A DNA stretch of 64,000 nucleotides. Source: Streptomyces sp. TSRI0281. Lineage in GTDB: Bacteria > Actinomycetota > Actinomycetes > Streptomycetales > Streptomycetaceae. The stretch lies in assembly GCF_001905125.1 (NCBI RefSeq), contig NZ_LWLE01000025.1:1-64000 (forward strand). The letters are read 5' to 3'. Below the pieces are notes generated by a model. The model ran no database searches. It was not told the origin of the DNA and was given only the letters and a program-made list of their open reading frames with translations. Below, in pieces: positions 35,397 through 43,999 of this stretch; the first letter of the stretch is position 1; the number at the start of each line of letters is the position of its first letter. The translations under genes and the position numbers were made by a program.

Positions 35397-37244
35397 ATGA
35401 GACAACCCAGGAGAAGGCCACAGCCGACCTGGCTGGCTTTGATCGCCCTGGCCGTCGCCGCCCTGCTGGGGGGCAGTCTGCTGGCACCGGCGGCCGTCGC
35501 CGGCGGCCGGGGGGACGGCGACCACCATGCGGTGACTCAGGAATCACCCATCGGCGTTCAGGCCAAGGACCTGAAGGGCTGGGCCGCGGCACAGCGGTCC
35601 GGTGACGCCGAACGGCGGGCGGAGAAGGGCACGAAGAAGCGCGCGGGCAAACTGTTACCGCGGCTGACCAGGGCAATCGGGCCGAAGGCGCGCAACGCAC
35701 CGGCCGCTCCCGACCCCGGCCAGGCAAAGACGCTGGTCCTGTACGACAACGCGGGCCCGTTCGGACACCTCGGCGAGCTGTACGCGATGGGCGTGGCCAA
35801 CCTCGGAGGCCGGTTCGGCACCGTGACCGCCAAGCCGGTCCAGAACTACGTACCGGGTGAGCTGGAGACCTTCGACGCCACCGTCTACGTGGGCTCCACC
35901 TACTACGGCGAAGACATACCGGACGCGGTGCCGCAGGATCTCTATCTGGACATCCTGCTCTCCGAGCGGCCGGTGATCTGGATGGGCGAGAACATCTGGA
36001 ACATGGCCAACTCGATCAGCCTGCAGGAGTTCGAGTACAAGTACGGCTGGGACCCGACGTCCTCGTTCTACGAAACCGGCGGCAGCGTAGGCGATATCAC
36101 CAAGGTCGAGTACAGGGGCCAGACACTGACCCGGAAGATCCCGGCCGGGCAGGACGCGGGCGTGCTCCACCCCGTCATCAGCACCAGCACGGACGCCCCG
36201 CCGGTGACCGAGCTCGCCACGGCAGTGGACACCGCGGGTGCCACCGAGACGACCTTCCCTTGGGCGATCCGCTCGGCCAACCTGACCTACCTCGGCGAGA
36301 TCCCCTTCACCTTCGTCTCGGAGACCGACCGGATCATCGCCTTCCAGGACCTGCTCTTCGACGCGCTGGCACCGGCGACGGCCGAGCAGCACCGTGCCCT
36401 GGTGCGCCTGGAGGACATCTCCCCGATGTCCAACGCCACCCAGCTCCGTTCGATCGCCGACTATCTGAAGTCGCAGAACATCCAGTACGGCATCAATGTC
36501 ATCCCGGTGTACACCGATCCCAAGGGCGTGCAGAACAACGGTGTGGCGCGCACGGTACGGCTCGCGCAGCGGCCCGCGCTGGTGAACACGCTGAAGTACA
36601 TGCTCGCCAACGGGGCCGTGCTGATGGACCACGGCTACACCCATCAGTACGGCAACCTGGACAACCCGTACAACGGACTCAGCGCCAGTGACTTCGAGTT
36701 CTTCCGGGCCCATGTGGACGCCAACGACTTCGTGGTCTACGACGGGCCGGTGGCGGAGGACTCCACCACCTGGGCACAGGGCCGGATCACCTCCGCCCTC
36801 AACGAATTCGCCGCGGTCGGCCTGCCCAAGCCCAAGCTGTGGACCACCCCGCACTACGCGGCCTCGGACACCGACTACAAGGTGTTCGCGCAGAACTTCG
36901 ACGCACGGCTGGAGCGTTCGCTGTACTTCGCCGGGACGCTGACCGGCGCGCCGGTCGACAGCACCCGCTACCTGGGCCAGTTCTTCCCGTACCCGGTCAC
37001 CGATGTCTACGGCACCAAGGTGCTCCCGGAGAACATCGGCAGCTATGAGCCGCTGGCCTCCAACAACAACCCGCCCCGGCTGACCGAGGACCTGATCAAG
37101 AGCGCCAAGGCCAACCTGGCGGTACGGGACGGCTTCGCCAGCTTCTACTACCACCCGACCCACCCGGTGGCTCCGTTGAAGGAGATCGTGGACGGCTTTA
37201 CGGCGCTCGGCTACACCTTCGTCAACCCCGAGAGTCTGCTCTGA
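35397..37244 (+). CDS. Secreted DUF2334 (CE4-fold) polysaccharide-modifying protein
   Basis: 615 aa from ATG 35397, chosen because GAGGGGG is 8 nt upstream. Signal peptide at about 12-37 (TWLALIALAVAALLGGSLLA...), then an N-terminal glutamine-amidotransferase-like domain (KTLVLYDNAGPFGHLGELYA), and from about residue 330 the DUF2334 domain: ALVRLEDISPMSNATQLRSI with Asp340, and MDHGYTHQYGN with Asp411, His412 and His416 as probable metal ligands. DUF2334 belongs to the polysaccharide deacetylase superfamily. It is divergent from the synthase operon and adjacent to a GH113-like lipoprotein, so a deacetylase/hydrolase pair acting on the exported polymer is inferred. Confidence 0.85.
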   Translation: MRQPRRRPQPTWLALIALAVAALLGGSLLAPAAVAGGRGDGDHHAVTQESPIGVQAKDLKGWAAAQRSGDAERRAEKGTKKRAGKLLPRLTRAIGPKARNAPAAPDPGQAKTLVLYDNAGPFGHLGELYAMGVANLGGRFGTVTAKPVQNYVPGELETFDATVYVGSTYYGEDIPDAVPQDLYLDILLSERPVIWMGENIWNMANSISLQEFEYKYGWDPTSSFYETGGSVGDITKVEYRGQTLTRKIPAGQDAGVLHPVISTSTDAPPVTELATAVDTAGATETTFPWAIRSANLTYLGEIPFTFVSETDRIIAFQDLLFDALAPATAEQHRALVRLEDISPMSNATQLRSIADYLKSQNIQYGINVIPVYTDPKGVQNNGVARTVRLAQRPALVNTLKYMLANGAVLMDHGYTHQYGNLDNPYNGLSASDFEFFRAHVDANDFVVYDGPVAEDSTTWAQGRITSALNEFAAVGLPKPKLWTTPHYAASDTDYKVFAQNFDARLERSLYFAGTLTGAPVDSTRYLGQFFPYPVTDVYGTKVLPENIGSYEPLASNNNPPRLTEDLIKSAKANLAVRDGFASFYYHPTHPVAPLKEIVDGFTALGYTFVNPESLL

Positions 37245-37350
37245 CCCACCCTGTCCCAAAGCACCGTCCCCGCCGTTACCGGTCCGCCTCGCGCGGGCCG
37301 GGAACGGCGCACGTCCTGCGGGCTGCGGCCCGGGAAAGGCCCCTCCCCTG

Positions 37351-38382
37351 ATGCGAACACCGCGGCGGACGACGGTGGTGGCGACGGCCGCCGCCCTCGC
37401 GATACTGAGCGGATGCACGACCGGCGGCGGGGACGGCCCGCGCCCCCCGCGCTCCGGTGACCGGATACGCGGAATCACCCTGCCCGCGTGGGACGTCGAC
37501 GACTACGGCCGGCCGGAGGCCCGGCGCTATCTGCGGCAGATCGCCCGCACCGGCGCCCGATGGGTGGTCTTCACCCCCACCTGGTACCAGGACGGGACGG
37601 ACCGGTCCGCCATGCACACCACCGCGGAGACGGCGAGCGACCGCAGTCTGCGCCGGATCATCGCCCTGGCCCACGAGGCTGGACTGAAGGTGCTGCTCAA
37701 ACCGCATGTGGATCTGACCGGGGGCGGGGACCGCGCGGCGATCCGCCCGGCGGACCCGGACGCCTGGTTCACCGCGTACCAGCGGTTCATCACCCATTAC
37801 GCCGCACTGGCGGCGGAGTCGGGGGTGGCACAGTTCGCCGTCGGCACCGAATTGGCCGGCACCTCCGGCGACCGGCCCCGCTGGACCCGGGTGATCACGG
37901 CGGTGCGCGAGGTCTACCGGGGCACCCTGACCTACGCCGCCAACTACGACGAATACCACCGGATCCCGTTCTGGAACTCGCTCGACCTGATCGGCATCGA
38001 CGCGTACTGGCCACTGGCCGAATCCGCCACGGCCGATCCCGCGCGGCTGGCCAAGGGCTGGAAACCGATCGTCACCGAACTCACCGCGTTCGCGGCCCGG
38101 CACCAGCGCCGCATCCTCTTCACCGAGGCGGGCTATACGAGCCAGCACGGCACCGCCGCGGAACCGTACTCCTGGACGATCAGCGAACGCGCCGGGGCGG
38201 AGGAACAGTCGGCGGCCTATCAGGCTCTGCTCACCGCCTTCGACGGCAAGAACTGGTGGGCCGGGGTCTGCTGGTGGATGTGGGACGACTGGCCGGAGAG
38301 CGGGGAGACCGCGCGGGAGCTCGCGTACACACCTCGCGGGAAGCCGGCGGAGAAGGTGCTGCGGCGGTGGTGGCGGAAGTGA
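37351..38382 (+). CDS. GH113-like glycoside hydrolase lipoprotein
   Basis: 343 aa. Lipobox LSGC with Cys22. The rest is a TIM barrel: RGITLPAWDVDDYGRPEARR, GARWVVFTPTWYQDGT, LKVLLKPHVDLTGG, VAQFAVGTELAG with Glu167 as likely acid/base, DLIGIDAYWPLA, and ILFTEAGYTSQHG with Glu259 as likely nucleophile, then WWAGVCWWMWDDWP. This order is that of GH113/GH5-like beta-mannanases. It follows the DUF2334 gene by 106 bp on the same strand and is probably co-expressed. The substrate may be the polymer made next door rather than plant mannan. Confidence 0.8.
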   Translation: MRTPRRTTVVATAAALAILSGCTTGGGDGPRPPRSGDRIRGITLPAWDVDDYGRPEARRYLRQIARTGARWVVFTPTWYQDGTDRSAMHTTAETASDRSLRRIIALAHEAGLKVLLKPHVDLTGGGDRAAIRPADPDAWFTAYQRFITHYAALAAESGVAQFAVGTELAGTSGDRPRWTRVITAVREVYRGTLTYAANYDEYHRIPFWNSLDLIGIDAYWPLAESATADPARLAKGWKPIVTELTAFAARHQRRILFTEAGYTSQHGTAAEPYSWTISERAGAEEQSAAYQALLTAFDGKNWWAGVCWWMWDDWPESGETARELAYTPRGKPAEKVLRRWWRK

Positions 38383-38699
38383 GCGGACGGTCGGCGGGTG
38401 TATACGGGGCGGGGCGGCCGACAACCGTGTACCGCACCGGTCGCCGGCCGCCGCCCCGCCGAGATCATCTGGTGTCCGGCAGTGGATCGGGGCGGCCTTC
38501 GACACCCTCGAAGGCCGACTCGGCCTGGAACAGCAAAGTGGCTCGGACACGCTCATTCAGACGAACCGTAGTCGACTCGGTTCGTTGGGCCCACAACCCG
38601 ACCGCAAAGCCGAAGAGCACCCGCAAAGCCGAAGAGCACCCGCCGAGCAGGACGGCCGGCGAAGCAGAATGCGTCTGCTCTGCCACCGCCCGCCGGCCC
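38383..38699. other. Intergenic stretch with a 19-bp tandem duplication
   Basis: CCGCAAAGCCGAAGAGCAC occurs twice back to back at 38602-38620 and 38621-38639. No gene is supported. Minus-strand frames here lack a good start. Confidence 0.55.
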
Positions 38700-39269
38700 C
38701 TAATCGGGTTGTGCCAGCGCTTCGTCCCAGACATTGCCGCCATCTGCCCAGGTCCACAGCCATTGGCGCAGCGATGGCGCCGCATATCGCAGGCCGTCAT
38801 GAGGGTCCTGGCCCCAGTCCGGTTCCCAGCCGTCGGCATCCCAGAGCAGGACCGGGTGATCAACCGCTATCAGTGAGACGTACCACTCCATGGTGCAGCC
38901 GCCGCCCGTCAAGAAGAACCACGACGCCGACGCCCCCCACTCCGTCCGCTTGGCGTGGAGGGCCGTCGCGCAAGGCCAGTCCGCCGGATGCCAATGTGGA
39001 ACACGGCGCGGCGTCAGCGACGCGAGGCCGCCGTCCGGCCCGAACCCTCCGTCGCCGACCTCGGTGTAGATGCGGCGGAGCAATTCGGGCAGGGGATACC
39101 CGACGCTGTGTTCAGCGAGATCCACTTCTGTCTTTGTGAGAGGCGGGAAGGGCTGATCCGGGAGAAGGCCAGGAGAGGGAGGCACACTCTCCTGGCCCCA
39201 CGCGAGGGCGTGCAGTCTCTCCACAAGTGCGTCGTCGTCCGCAGCAATGCGGTGCGCGGCGTCGGTCAC
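38700..39269 (-). CDS. SMI1/KNR4 (SUKH) family immunity-like protein
   Basis: 189 aa from GTG 39269. SUKH-type features: FPPLTKTEVDLAEHSVGYPL, PELLRRIYTEVGDGGFGPDG and a late SLRQWLWTWADGGNVWDEAL. SUKH proteins are immunity partners of polymorphic and contact-dependent toxins. No toxin is adjacent; other small immunity-like genes lie within 3 kb, so this may be an immunity island. The ribosome site is weak. Confidence 0.75.
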   Translation of the reverse strand: MTDAAHRIAADDDALVERLHALAWGQESVPPSPGLLPDQPFPPLTKTEVDLAEHSVGYPLPELLRRIYTEVGDGGFGPDGGLASLTPRRVPHWHPADWPCATALHAKRTEWGASASWFFLTGGGCTMEWYVSLIAVDHPVLLWDADGWEPDWGQDPHDGLRYAAPSLRQWLWTWADGGNVWDEALAQPD

Positions 39270-39426
39270 GAGCCGGGACTGTAGTACGTGCTCTCCCTGG
39301 TCAGCCTGCCGGGCTATGTGAGACGCGTGTCAGCATGTCCTGGGGCAACAGTCGAAGGTTGGAGTCGGCCTGCCTTCGGATCGTCTCCCGCCTCGCAGCG
39401 TCTGCGGAGAATACGGGTGGCGGCCT

Positions 39427-39820
39427 CTACAGCTGAGGCTTCTGCCCCCACGAGGACCGCTCGTTCTTGACGCCGCTGCATGCCAGCAGCTCGGTCCCGG
39501 TGGCGTCGAAGTACAGGGTGAAGAACCAAGATCGGTTTACTGCGACGATGTTGCCGGTACGCAGTTGCTCGTCGCGGTGCCGAGCGCGGAGGATCTCAAC
39601 GGTCTCGTCAGGGCCGAGGGTCGTCAGGCCGATCTTCAACGACCGTTTCAGCCTTGTCGCAGCGATGCCGAGGACCATCCACTGTGGCGGCTGTCCGTCG
39701 TAGAGGCATTACCTCGCCGCCGGCGGCGATGGCGTCGCGTGCTGCCTTGCAGGCACTGGTCTGGCCTTTGAGCATCGCGGTGATGTCGGGCTGACTTGGG
39801 TTCTCGTCCTCGGTGGCCAT
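39427..39820 (-). pseudogene. Small unknown protein with a one-base frameshift
   Basis: The ATG at 39820 opens MATEDENPSQPDITAMLKGQ, TSACKAARDAIAAGGEVMP; the next frame carries on LYDGQPPQWMVLGIAATRLK, RSLKIGLTTLGPDETVEILR and NIVAVNRSWFFTLYFDATGT to 39427. Joined at about 39705 they make a sensible ~130-aa protein, so either a base was inserted or the sequence has an error. The second half alone (83 aa from GTG 39678) is open but lacks a site. Family unknown. Confidence 0.5.
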
Positions 39821-39912
39821 GCGGCGACTGTAGGGAGCGAACGCGGGCGTTGCTACGGGATTCAGCGTGGCCTGCGCGGGGCAGTTGGGCCCTGGGGAGC
39901 CATCAGGACCGC

Positions 39913-40515
39913 CTACCCAGCGGAGGGTGTCCGTCGAAGACGATGCTGCTTCGCGCTGATGGCCGCAGCCTGAGTGCGGCATCGTTCCAGCCCTGCGGTC
40001 ACCTCTTCATGGTCCGGGCGATCCTGGCGGGCCAGGAGTTCGCCAGCCGCGGTCATGGCGGCCCAAAAGTCGGGTGGTGAGCCGCGCCCGTCCCGGAACC
40101 GGGTATTGGCGAAGCAGAGGAAGATCTTCGTGAGCTCCCCGGTGCGAAACCACGCGAGCAGGCCGCCGGGATAGCCTCCACGGGCACCAGCGGCGGTTCC
40201 CAAGAGGTCGCGGATGCGCTCCTCGTGTTCCTCAAGTACTCGGTCCACGAGGAAAACGTGCGCAAACCTGAGAACGAAGGCGAGGCCCTCCTCCTCACCC
40301 ACCGCGAAGTCTGAGAAGAGTGGCTCGACCTCGCGGAGCCGGGCTTCGGCGTCAGTCCGGGGCACACCCAGGGCCAAGCACACGGCCAACACACAGATAC
40401 CCCAGTTGCCGGTTCTCGCGGCCAGCTCGGCGAAGACCTCCTCGTCGCTTTGCCCGGCGGCGAGCATCTCCTGCGCCTCCAGATCCAGCGCGCCCTCGTC
40501 CTCCCCATGACTCAT
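39913..40515 (-). CDS. Unknown 200-aa helical protein
   Basis: From ATG 40515. All-helical composition with acidic N-terminus (GALDLEAQEMLAAGQSDEEV) and a body such as GNWGICVLAVCLALGVPRTD and FAVGEEEGLAFVLRFAHVFL. No membrane signature strong enough to call, no signal peptide. Third-position GC is typical of a gene. Family not recognised; it lies among immunity-like genes. Confidence 0.6.
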   Translation of the reverse strand: MSHGEDEGALDLEAQEMLAAGQSDEEVFAELAARTGNWGICVLAVCLALGVPRTDAEARLREVEPLFSDFAVGEEEGLAFVLRFAHVFLVDRVLEEHEERIRDLLGTAAGARGGYPGGLLAWFRTGELTKIFLCFANTRFRDGRGSPPDFWAAMTAAGELLARQDRPDHEEVTAGLERCRTQAAAISAKQHRLRRTPSAG

Positions 40516-40777
40516 GGCGAGAGGCTACCGCGAGGTGCGATGGCTGAGCCGGCCGCGATCCCCTCGCCCACCGAGGCAGCACGAAGCTTCCCAGCCAGCG
40601 GGGTGTGAAGCGCAGCAGAGCCGGATTGCGGCCCTATTCCGCACACTCGAATATCCGAAGCTACCGATACTGCTGGAGCACATCGGCTCCAAGGGGCTTC
40701 GCGGAGTTGAGGGCGGCCGGGATGAAAGGCATGTGCTTGACCGGCCTTCTCTGCACCAACAGCACGATTCGACTCCG

Positions 40778-41173
40778 CTAGTTCTTATGTGGTGAACGTG
40801 GCCGGGGCCGCTGGACCTCCAGGACAACTGCCTTGCCTGCCACGGATCGGTCCTCGTGCATGGTGATCACCTGGCCGGGCTGAAGGTGCTGCCACTGCGA
40901 ATGGTCCAGGGGCGCGAGTCGTACCGAAGCTTGTCCACCGGGCTTCAGGAAGGGCGTGAACTCCACCCAGAGCCGGGCAATGTTGAAAGCCGGTTCGCCG
41001 GTCGCTGTCCGGTTGCCGATGTTCCACATCGGTCGCAGGACACCGGCGCCGGAGATGGGCGTCTTTCGTCGGGCTTCGGTGGCCGGGCGGAGGGTGAGGT
41101 CGGCTCGGAGAATCCCGTGGCGAGTCTCATGGCCGCGCCAGTGGCACCAGGCCGCGCTCTTCTCCAGTCTCAT
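40778..41173 (-). CDS. EF-Tu domain III-like small protein
   Basis: 131 aa from ATG 41173, overlapping the upstream gene by 47 nt in another frame. The beta-barrel pattern GILRADLTLRPATEARRKTP, FNIARLWVEFTPFLKPGGQA and LQPGQVITMHEDRSVAGKAV resembles the EF-Tu C-terminal-like barrel found as a stand-alone protein near toxin-immunity genes. Function unknown; the overlap with the MafI-like gene implies they act together. Confidence 0.55.
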   Translation of the reverse strand: MRLEKSAAWCHWRGHETRHGILRADLTLRPATEARRKTPISGAGVLRPMWNIGNRTATGEPAFNIARLWVEFTPFLKPGGQASVRLAPLDHSQWQHLQPGQVITMHEDRSVAGKAVVLEVQRPRPRSPHKN

Positions 41174-41375
41174 CTGCGGCAGCGATGGCCAGGGTTTCCC
41201 AGAAGCTGAGCGGAAGCGGGTGGACGTCACCGAGTTCTTCCAGCAGATCGAGGGCCACTTCCCACTCGTCGTGAGCGAGGTACTCCCAGACGTCGCTCAC
41301 CGTGATGTCGTTCTCAGTGGCGATCTTCTCAGGAACCAGCAGGGAAGCGGCTTTCAGTAGCTTGGGGACGTCCAT
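41127..41375 (-). CDS. MafI-like small acidic protein
   Basis: 82 aa from ATG 41375. VPKLLKAASLLVPEKIATEN, WEYLAHDEWEVALDLLEELG and LPLSFWETLAIAAADETGEE suit the small helical MafI-type immunity proteins (the HDEWE.AL..L core). It overlaps the EF-Tu-like gene downstream. Family assignment is tentative. Confidence 0.5.
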   Translation of the reverse strand: MDVPKLLKAASLLVPEKIATENDITVSDVWEYLAHDEWEVALDLLEELGDVHPLPLSFWETLAIAAADETGEERGLVPLARP

Positions 41376-41422
41376 GCGTTGAGTCTGGACCACGGTCTCC
41401 TGGCCTCGGCAGGAGGTGCCCA

Positions 41423-41569
41423 ATGACCTCCATCGAACAGATCGCGACGCCGGCGACCTTCGGGGCGGTGTGGGCGGCTCTCTCCGTCGGTCACAACCTC
41501 GCGGACCACGTGATCGGGCAGCAGGCCGCAGCCGTGCGCCGCGCCGTCGAGCTGCTTGGTTGGTCCTGA
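41423..41569 (+). CDS. 48-aa truncated membrane-type protein
   Basis: ATG 41423 follows CAGGAGGTGCCCA, a strong site. The peptide MTSIEQIATPATFGAVWAAL, SVGHNLADHVIGQQAAAVR ends at a TGA. The FGAV.AAL.VGH..ADH start is that of a Streptomyces membrane protein family (DUF3307-like) usually over 150 aa long, so this is probably a 3'-truncated relic with a preserved start. Confidence 0.4.
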   Translation: MTSIEQIATPATFGAVWAALSVGHNLADHVIGQQAAAVRRAVELLGWS

Positions 41570-41709
41570 CCGGCAGTGGTCAGTTCGCGAAGAACCCGCA
41601 GCGCCGATACTCCACCTCGCCGAAACCCACCACCACACCACACCCCCACCAGCCTTACCACCGGTCCCCAACCCCGAGCCGCCCCCGGCTCCGATGCAAC
41701 GTCCGCCTG

Positions 41710-43017
41710 TTAGGCCTCGTACGACAGTCGTTCCCCACCCGGGAGCGGAAGCGTCGTGGTGCACGGGCGATTCGCCTCGTCCCCTTCGTATGCCACGACG
41801 ACTCCCCGGACGCCCGTCGGCACGACCGCCGTGCACAGGCTCGCCAGCCCCACCTCGTCCAAGGGGACCGTGCCGAGGTGCCGCCCGTCCGCGGTGAAGG
41901 TCACCCGGCCGCGGGGCGCCGGCCCGCCGGGCCCGGTGCGGGCGATCCGTACTGTCAGAGTCGTCGGCGCGAGGCCATCGGTGCGGGCGCGGTAGCAGGC
42001 GGCGCCCGCCGGATCGGCGGTCAGGGTGCCGTCGCGGGCGACGCGAAAGCCGGTGCACACGCCGTACGTGGTGTGCGGCTGATAGCCCTTCGCCGGGACG
42101 AGGACGGCGTTCAGTTCGCGCGGCGCGCGGGGCGCCTGGTCCGGCCGGCCGTCGAGGCCTGCGAGTCCGAGCAGATCGCTGTCGGCGTCGGCCGCGGACA
42201 GCACCACCGGGAACCCGCCCACGACGAGGGTGTCCGTGCCGCGTCCGGTCAGGAACGCGTCGCAGGACGAGTCGTAGTCGACCGTCCCGTCGGGGTGGAC
42301 CGTGTACGAGAAGTCGGCCGGAACGCCAGGGCCCGCGTGGAAGACGTACCCGTCGGCCGGCAGCAGTGTGAGCCGGTGCACGGTGGCCGGGGACAAGAAG
42401 GTCCCCGCGGCGGCGTCCGGCAGCAGGCCGTGGGAGAGGCCGCGCCCGTCGACGGTGACGGTGCGGCCCCGGACCGTCAGAGTGTTCCCGGCGGCCTCGG
42501 CGAGCCCGTCCGCGCCCGGCGCGAGCCGGACGCTTCCGGCGGTGGTGACGGAGAAGTCGAGGCCCCCGTCGGCGGTGCCCGCATCGACCCGCAGTCGGTA
42601 CCCCGAGGCGGGCAGCAGACGCAGCTCGTGCGTCCGGTCCGGCGCCAGTGGAGCCGCTCCCGGCAGGTCGGGAGCGAGCGGATGGTCCAGGCTCCGCGCG
42701 TCGACGAGGACCGGCAGCCCGCGCACGGTCAGCCGCCGGCTGCCGCGACCGGTGAGGAAAGCGTCGTACGGGGCGGCGAAGTCCAGGGTGCCGTCCGCGC
42801 GGACGTCGAAGGCGACGGTTGCGGTGATGCCGTCGCCGAGCCGCAGCCGGTAGCCCGTGCCGACGGGCAGCTCCACCGCGGGCGGCGGATCGGCAGCCCC
42901 GTCGACGAGACCGCCCCGGGCCCCGCCGCAGGCCCCGTACTCCGCGCCGTCGCGGGCTCCGGAGACGGCGACGAGGGAAAACGTCAACTGCGAGGTGTCG
43001 ATGGCGATGGCCGGCAT
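41710..43017 (-). CDS. Four-repeat beta protein, last gene of the giant operon
   Basis: 435 aa from ATG 43017 with GGGAG upstream. Internal repeats begin at GY residues 55, 139, 223 and 311, spaced 84, 84 and 88 residues. Each runs GY.......F.V..DGT....... then LTVRG.PV.VD or LVVGGFPVVL and an LLP..GY junction. A C-terminal Ig-like segment (PRGRVTFTADGRHLGTVPLD, VVVAYEGDEANRP) follows. No signal peptide or membrane segment. It starts 28 bp after the WD40 gene stop. No family recognised; the repeat unit suggests an elongated fibre-like or blade structure. Confidence 0.75.
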   Translation of the reverse strand: MPAIAIDTSQLTFSLVAVSGARDGAEYGACGGARGGLVDGAADPPPAVELPVGTGYRLRLGDGITATVAFDVRADGTLDFAAPYDAFLTGRGSRRLTVRGLPVLVDARSLDHPLAPDLPGAAPLAPDRTHELRLLPASGYRLRVDAGTADGGLDFSVTTAGSVRLAPGADGLAEAAGNTLTVRGRTVTVDGRGLSHGLLPDAAAGTFLSPATVHRLTLLPADGYVFHAGPGVPADFSYTVHPDGTVDYDSSCDAFLTGRGTDTLVVGGFPVVLSAADADSDLLGLAGLDGRPDQAPRAPRELNAVLVPAKGYQPHTTYGVCTGFRVARDGTLTADPAGAACYRARTDGLAPTTLTVRIARTGPGGPAPRGRVTFTADGRHLGTVPLDEVGLASLCTAVVPTGVRGVVVAYEGDEANRPCTTTLPLPGGERLSYEA

Positions 43018-43045
43018 CGGTGCTCCCGGGGAGACGGAGAGGGGG

Positions 43046-43999
43046 TCAGAAGGGCGTGCTGCCGTGGAGCTCCATGCGGGGCACGGGCTCGATCCGGGTG
43101 CCCGTCCGCGCCGGCCGGAGCGGCACCCCCGCGATCCGTTCCCACCGCAGCATGGCCCCTTCCCAGCCGGCCGTGATCAGCTCGGTCTCGTCCGGCGTCG
43201 TCGTCATGGTCCAGACGACGTATTTGTGGGCCGGGAGGACCGCTCCGATGAGCTGTCCGCCCGGGTCCCAGCGGTGCAGCGTGCCGTCGGCGCAGCCGGC
43301 GGTGATCTCGCCGTCTCCGGTCAGCACGAGCCCCCGCACCGGTGAGCCCGCCACCAGCGGGCCGCCGACCTGCCGTCCGGTGTCGCGATCCCAGCGGCGG
43401 ACCGTGCCGTCACGGCCGCCCGAGGCGAACTGCCGCCCGGCGGAGCCTGCCGAGAGGGACTGGACAGGCCCGCTGTGGCCGAGCAGGGGCTCGCCGACCG
43501 GAGTGCCGGCCGTCCGGTCCCAGCGTCGTACGGTGCCGTCCACTCCGCCCGAGACGATCTCTGCGTCGTCGGGGGTGACGGCGACCGCCTGCACCGTGCC
43601 GGTGTGTCCGCGCAGCGGCTCGCCGAGCGCCTCTCCGGTGGTCCGCTCCCAGCGGCGGACCGTGGCGTCCTGGGAGGCGGAGACGAACTCGCCGCCGTCG
43701 CGGGTGCGGGCCAGGGCCAGCGCCGGGCCCTGGTGGGCGGCGATCGGCGCGGCCAGGGAGAGGCCGGTCAGCCGGTCCCAGCGCCTCACTGTGCCGTCGC
43801 TGCACGCGGTGACCGCCTCCCGGTCGTCGGGCGTCAGCACCATGCCCCAGATCACGTGCGACACCAGGGGCACCGGGCCGGCCAGAAGGGTCTCGTGCAC
43901 CCGGTCCCAGCGGAACAGCCGGCCGGCGTCGTCCGACGCGACGATCTCCACCGCGTCGGAGGTCACGGCCAGCGCCATCGCGGCGATGTCCGTTTTCAT
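43046..43999 (-). CDS. WD40-repeat propeller protein
   Basis: 317 aa from ATG 43999, which overlaps the previous stop (ATGA). About seven WD-type repeats every ~42 residues, with VRRWDRLTGL, VRRWERTTGE, VRRWDRTAGT, VRRWDRDTGR and LHRWDPGGQL marking strand d. It forms one complete seven-bladed propeller without any other domain or signal peptide, a scaffold for protein contacts. Its place inside the coupled operon implies a structural or assembly role in the complex formed by the giant proteins. Confidence 0.85.
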   Translation of the reverse strand: MKTDIAAMALAVTSDAVEIVASDDAGRLFRWDRVHETLLAGPVPLVSHVIWGMVLTPDDREAVTACSDGTVRRWDRLTGLSLAAPIAAHQGPALALARTRDGGEFVSASQDATVRRWERTTGEALGEPLRGHTGTVQAVAVTPDDAEIVSGGVDGTVRRWDRTAGTPVGEPLLGHSGPVQSLSAGSAGRQFASGGRDGTVRRWDRDTGRQVGGPLVAGSPVRGLVLTGDGEITAGCADGTLHRWDPGGQLIGAVLPAHKYVVWTMTTTPDETELITAGWEGAMLRWERIAGVPLRPARTGTRIEPVPRMELHGSTPF

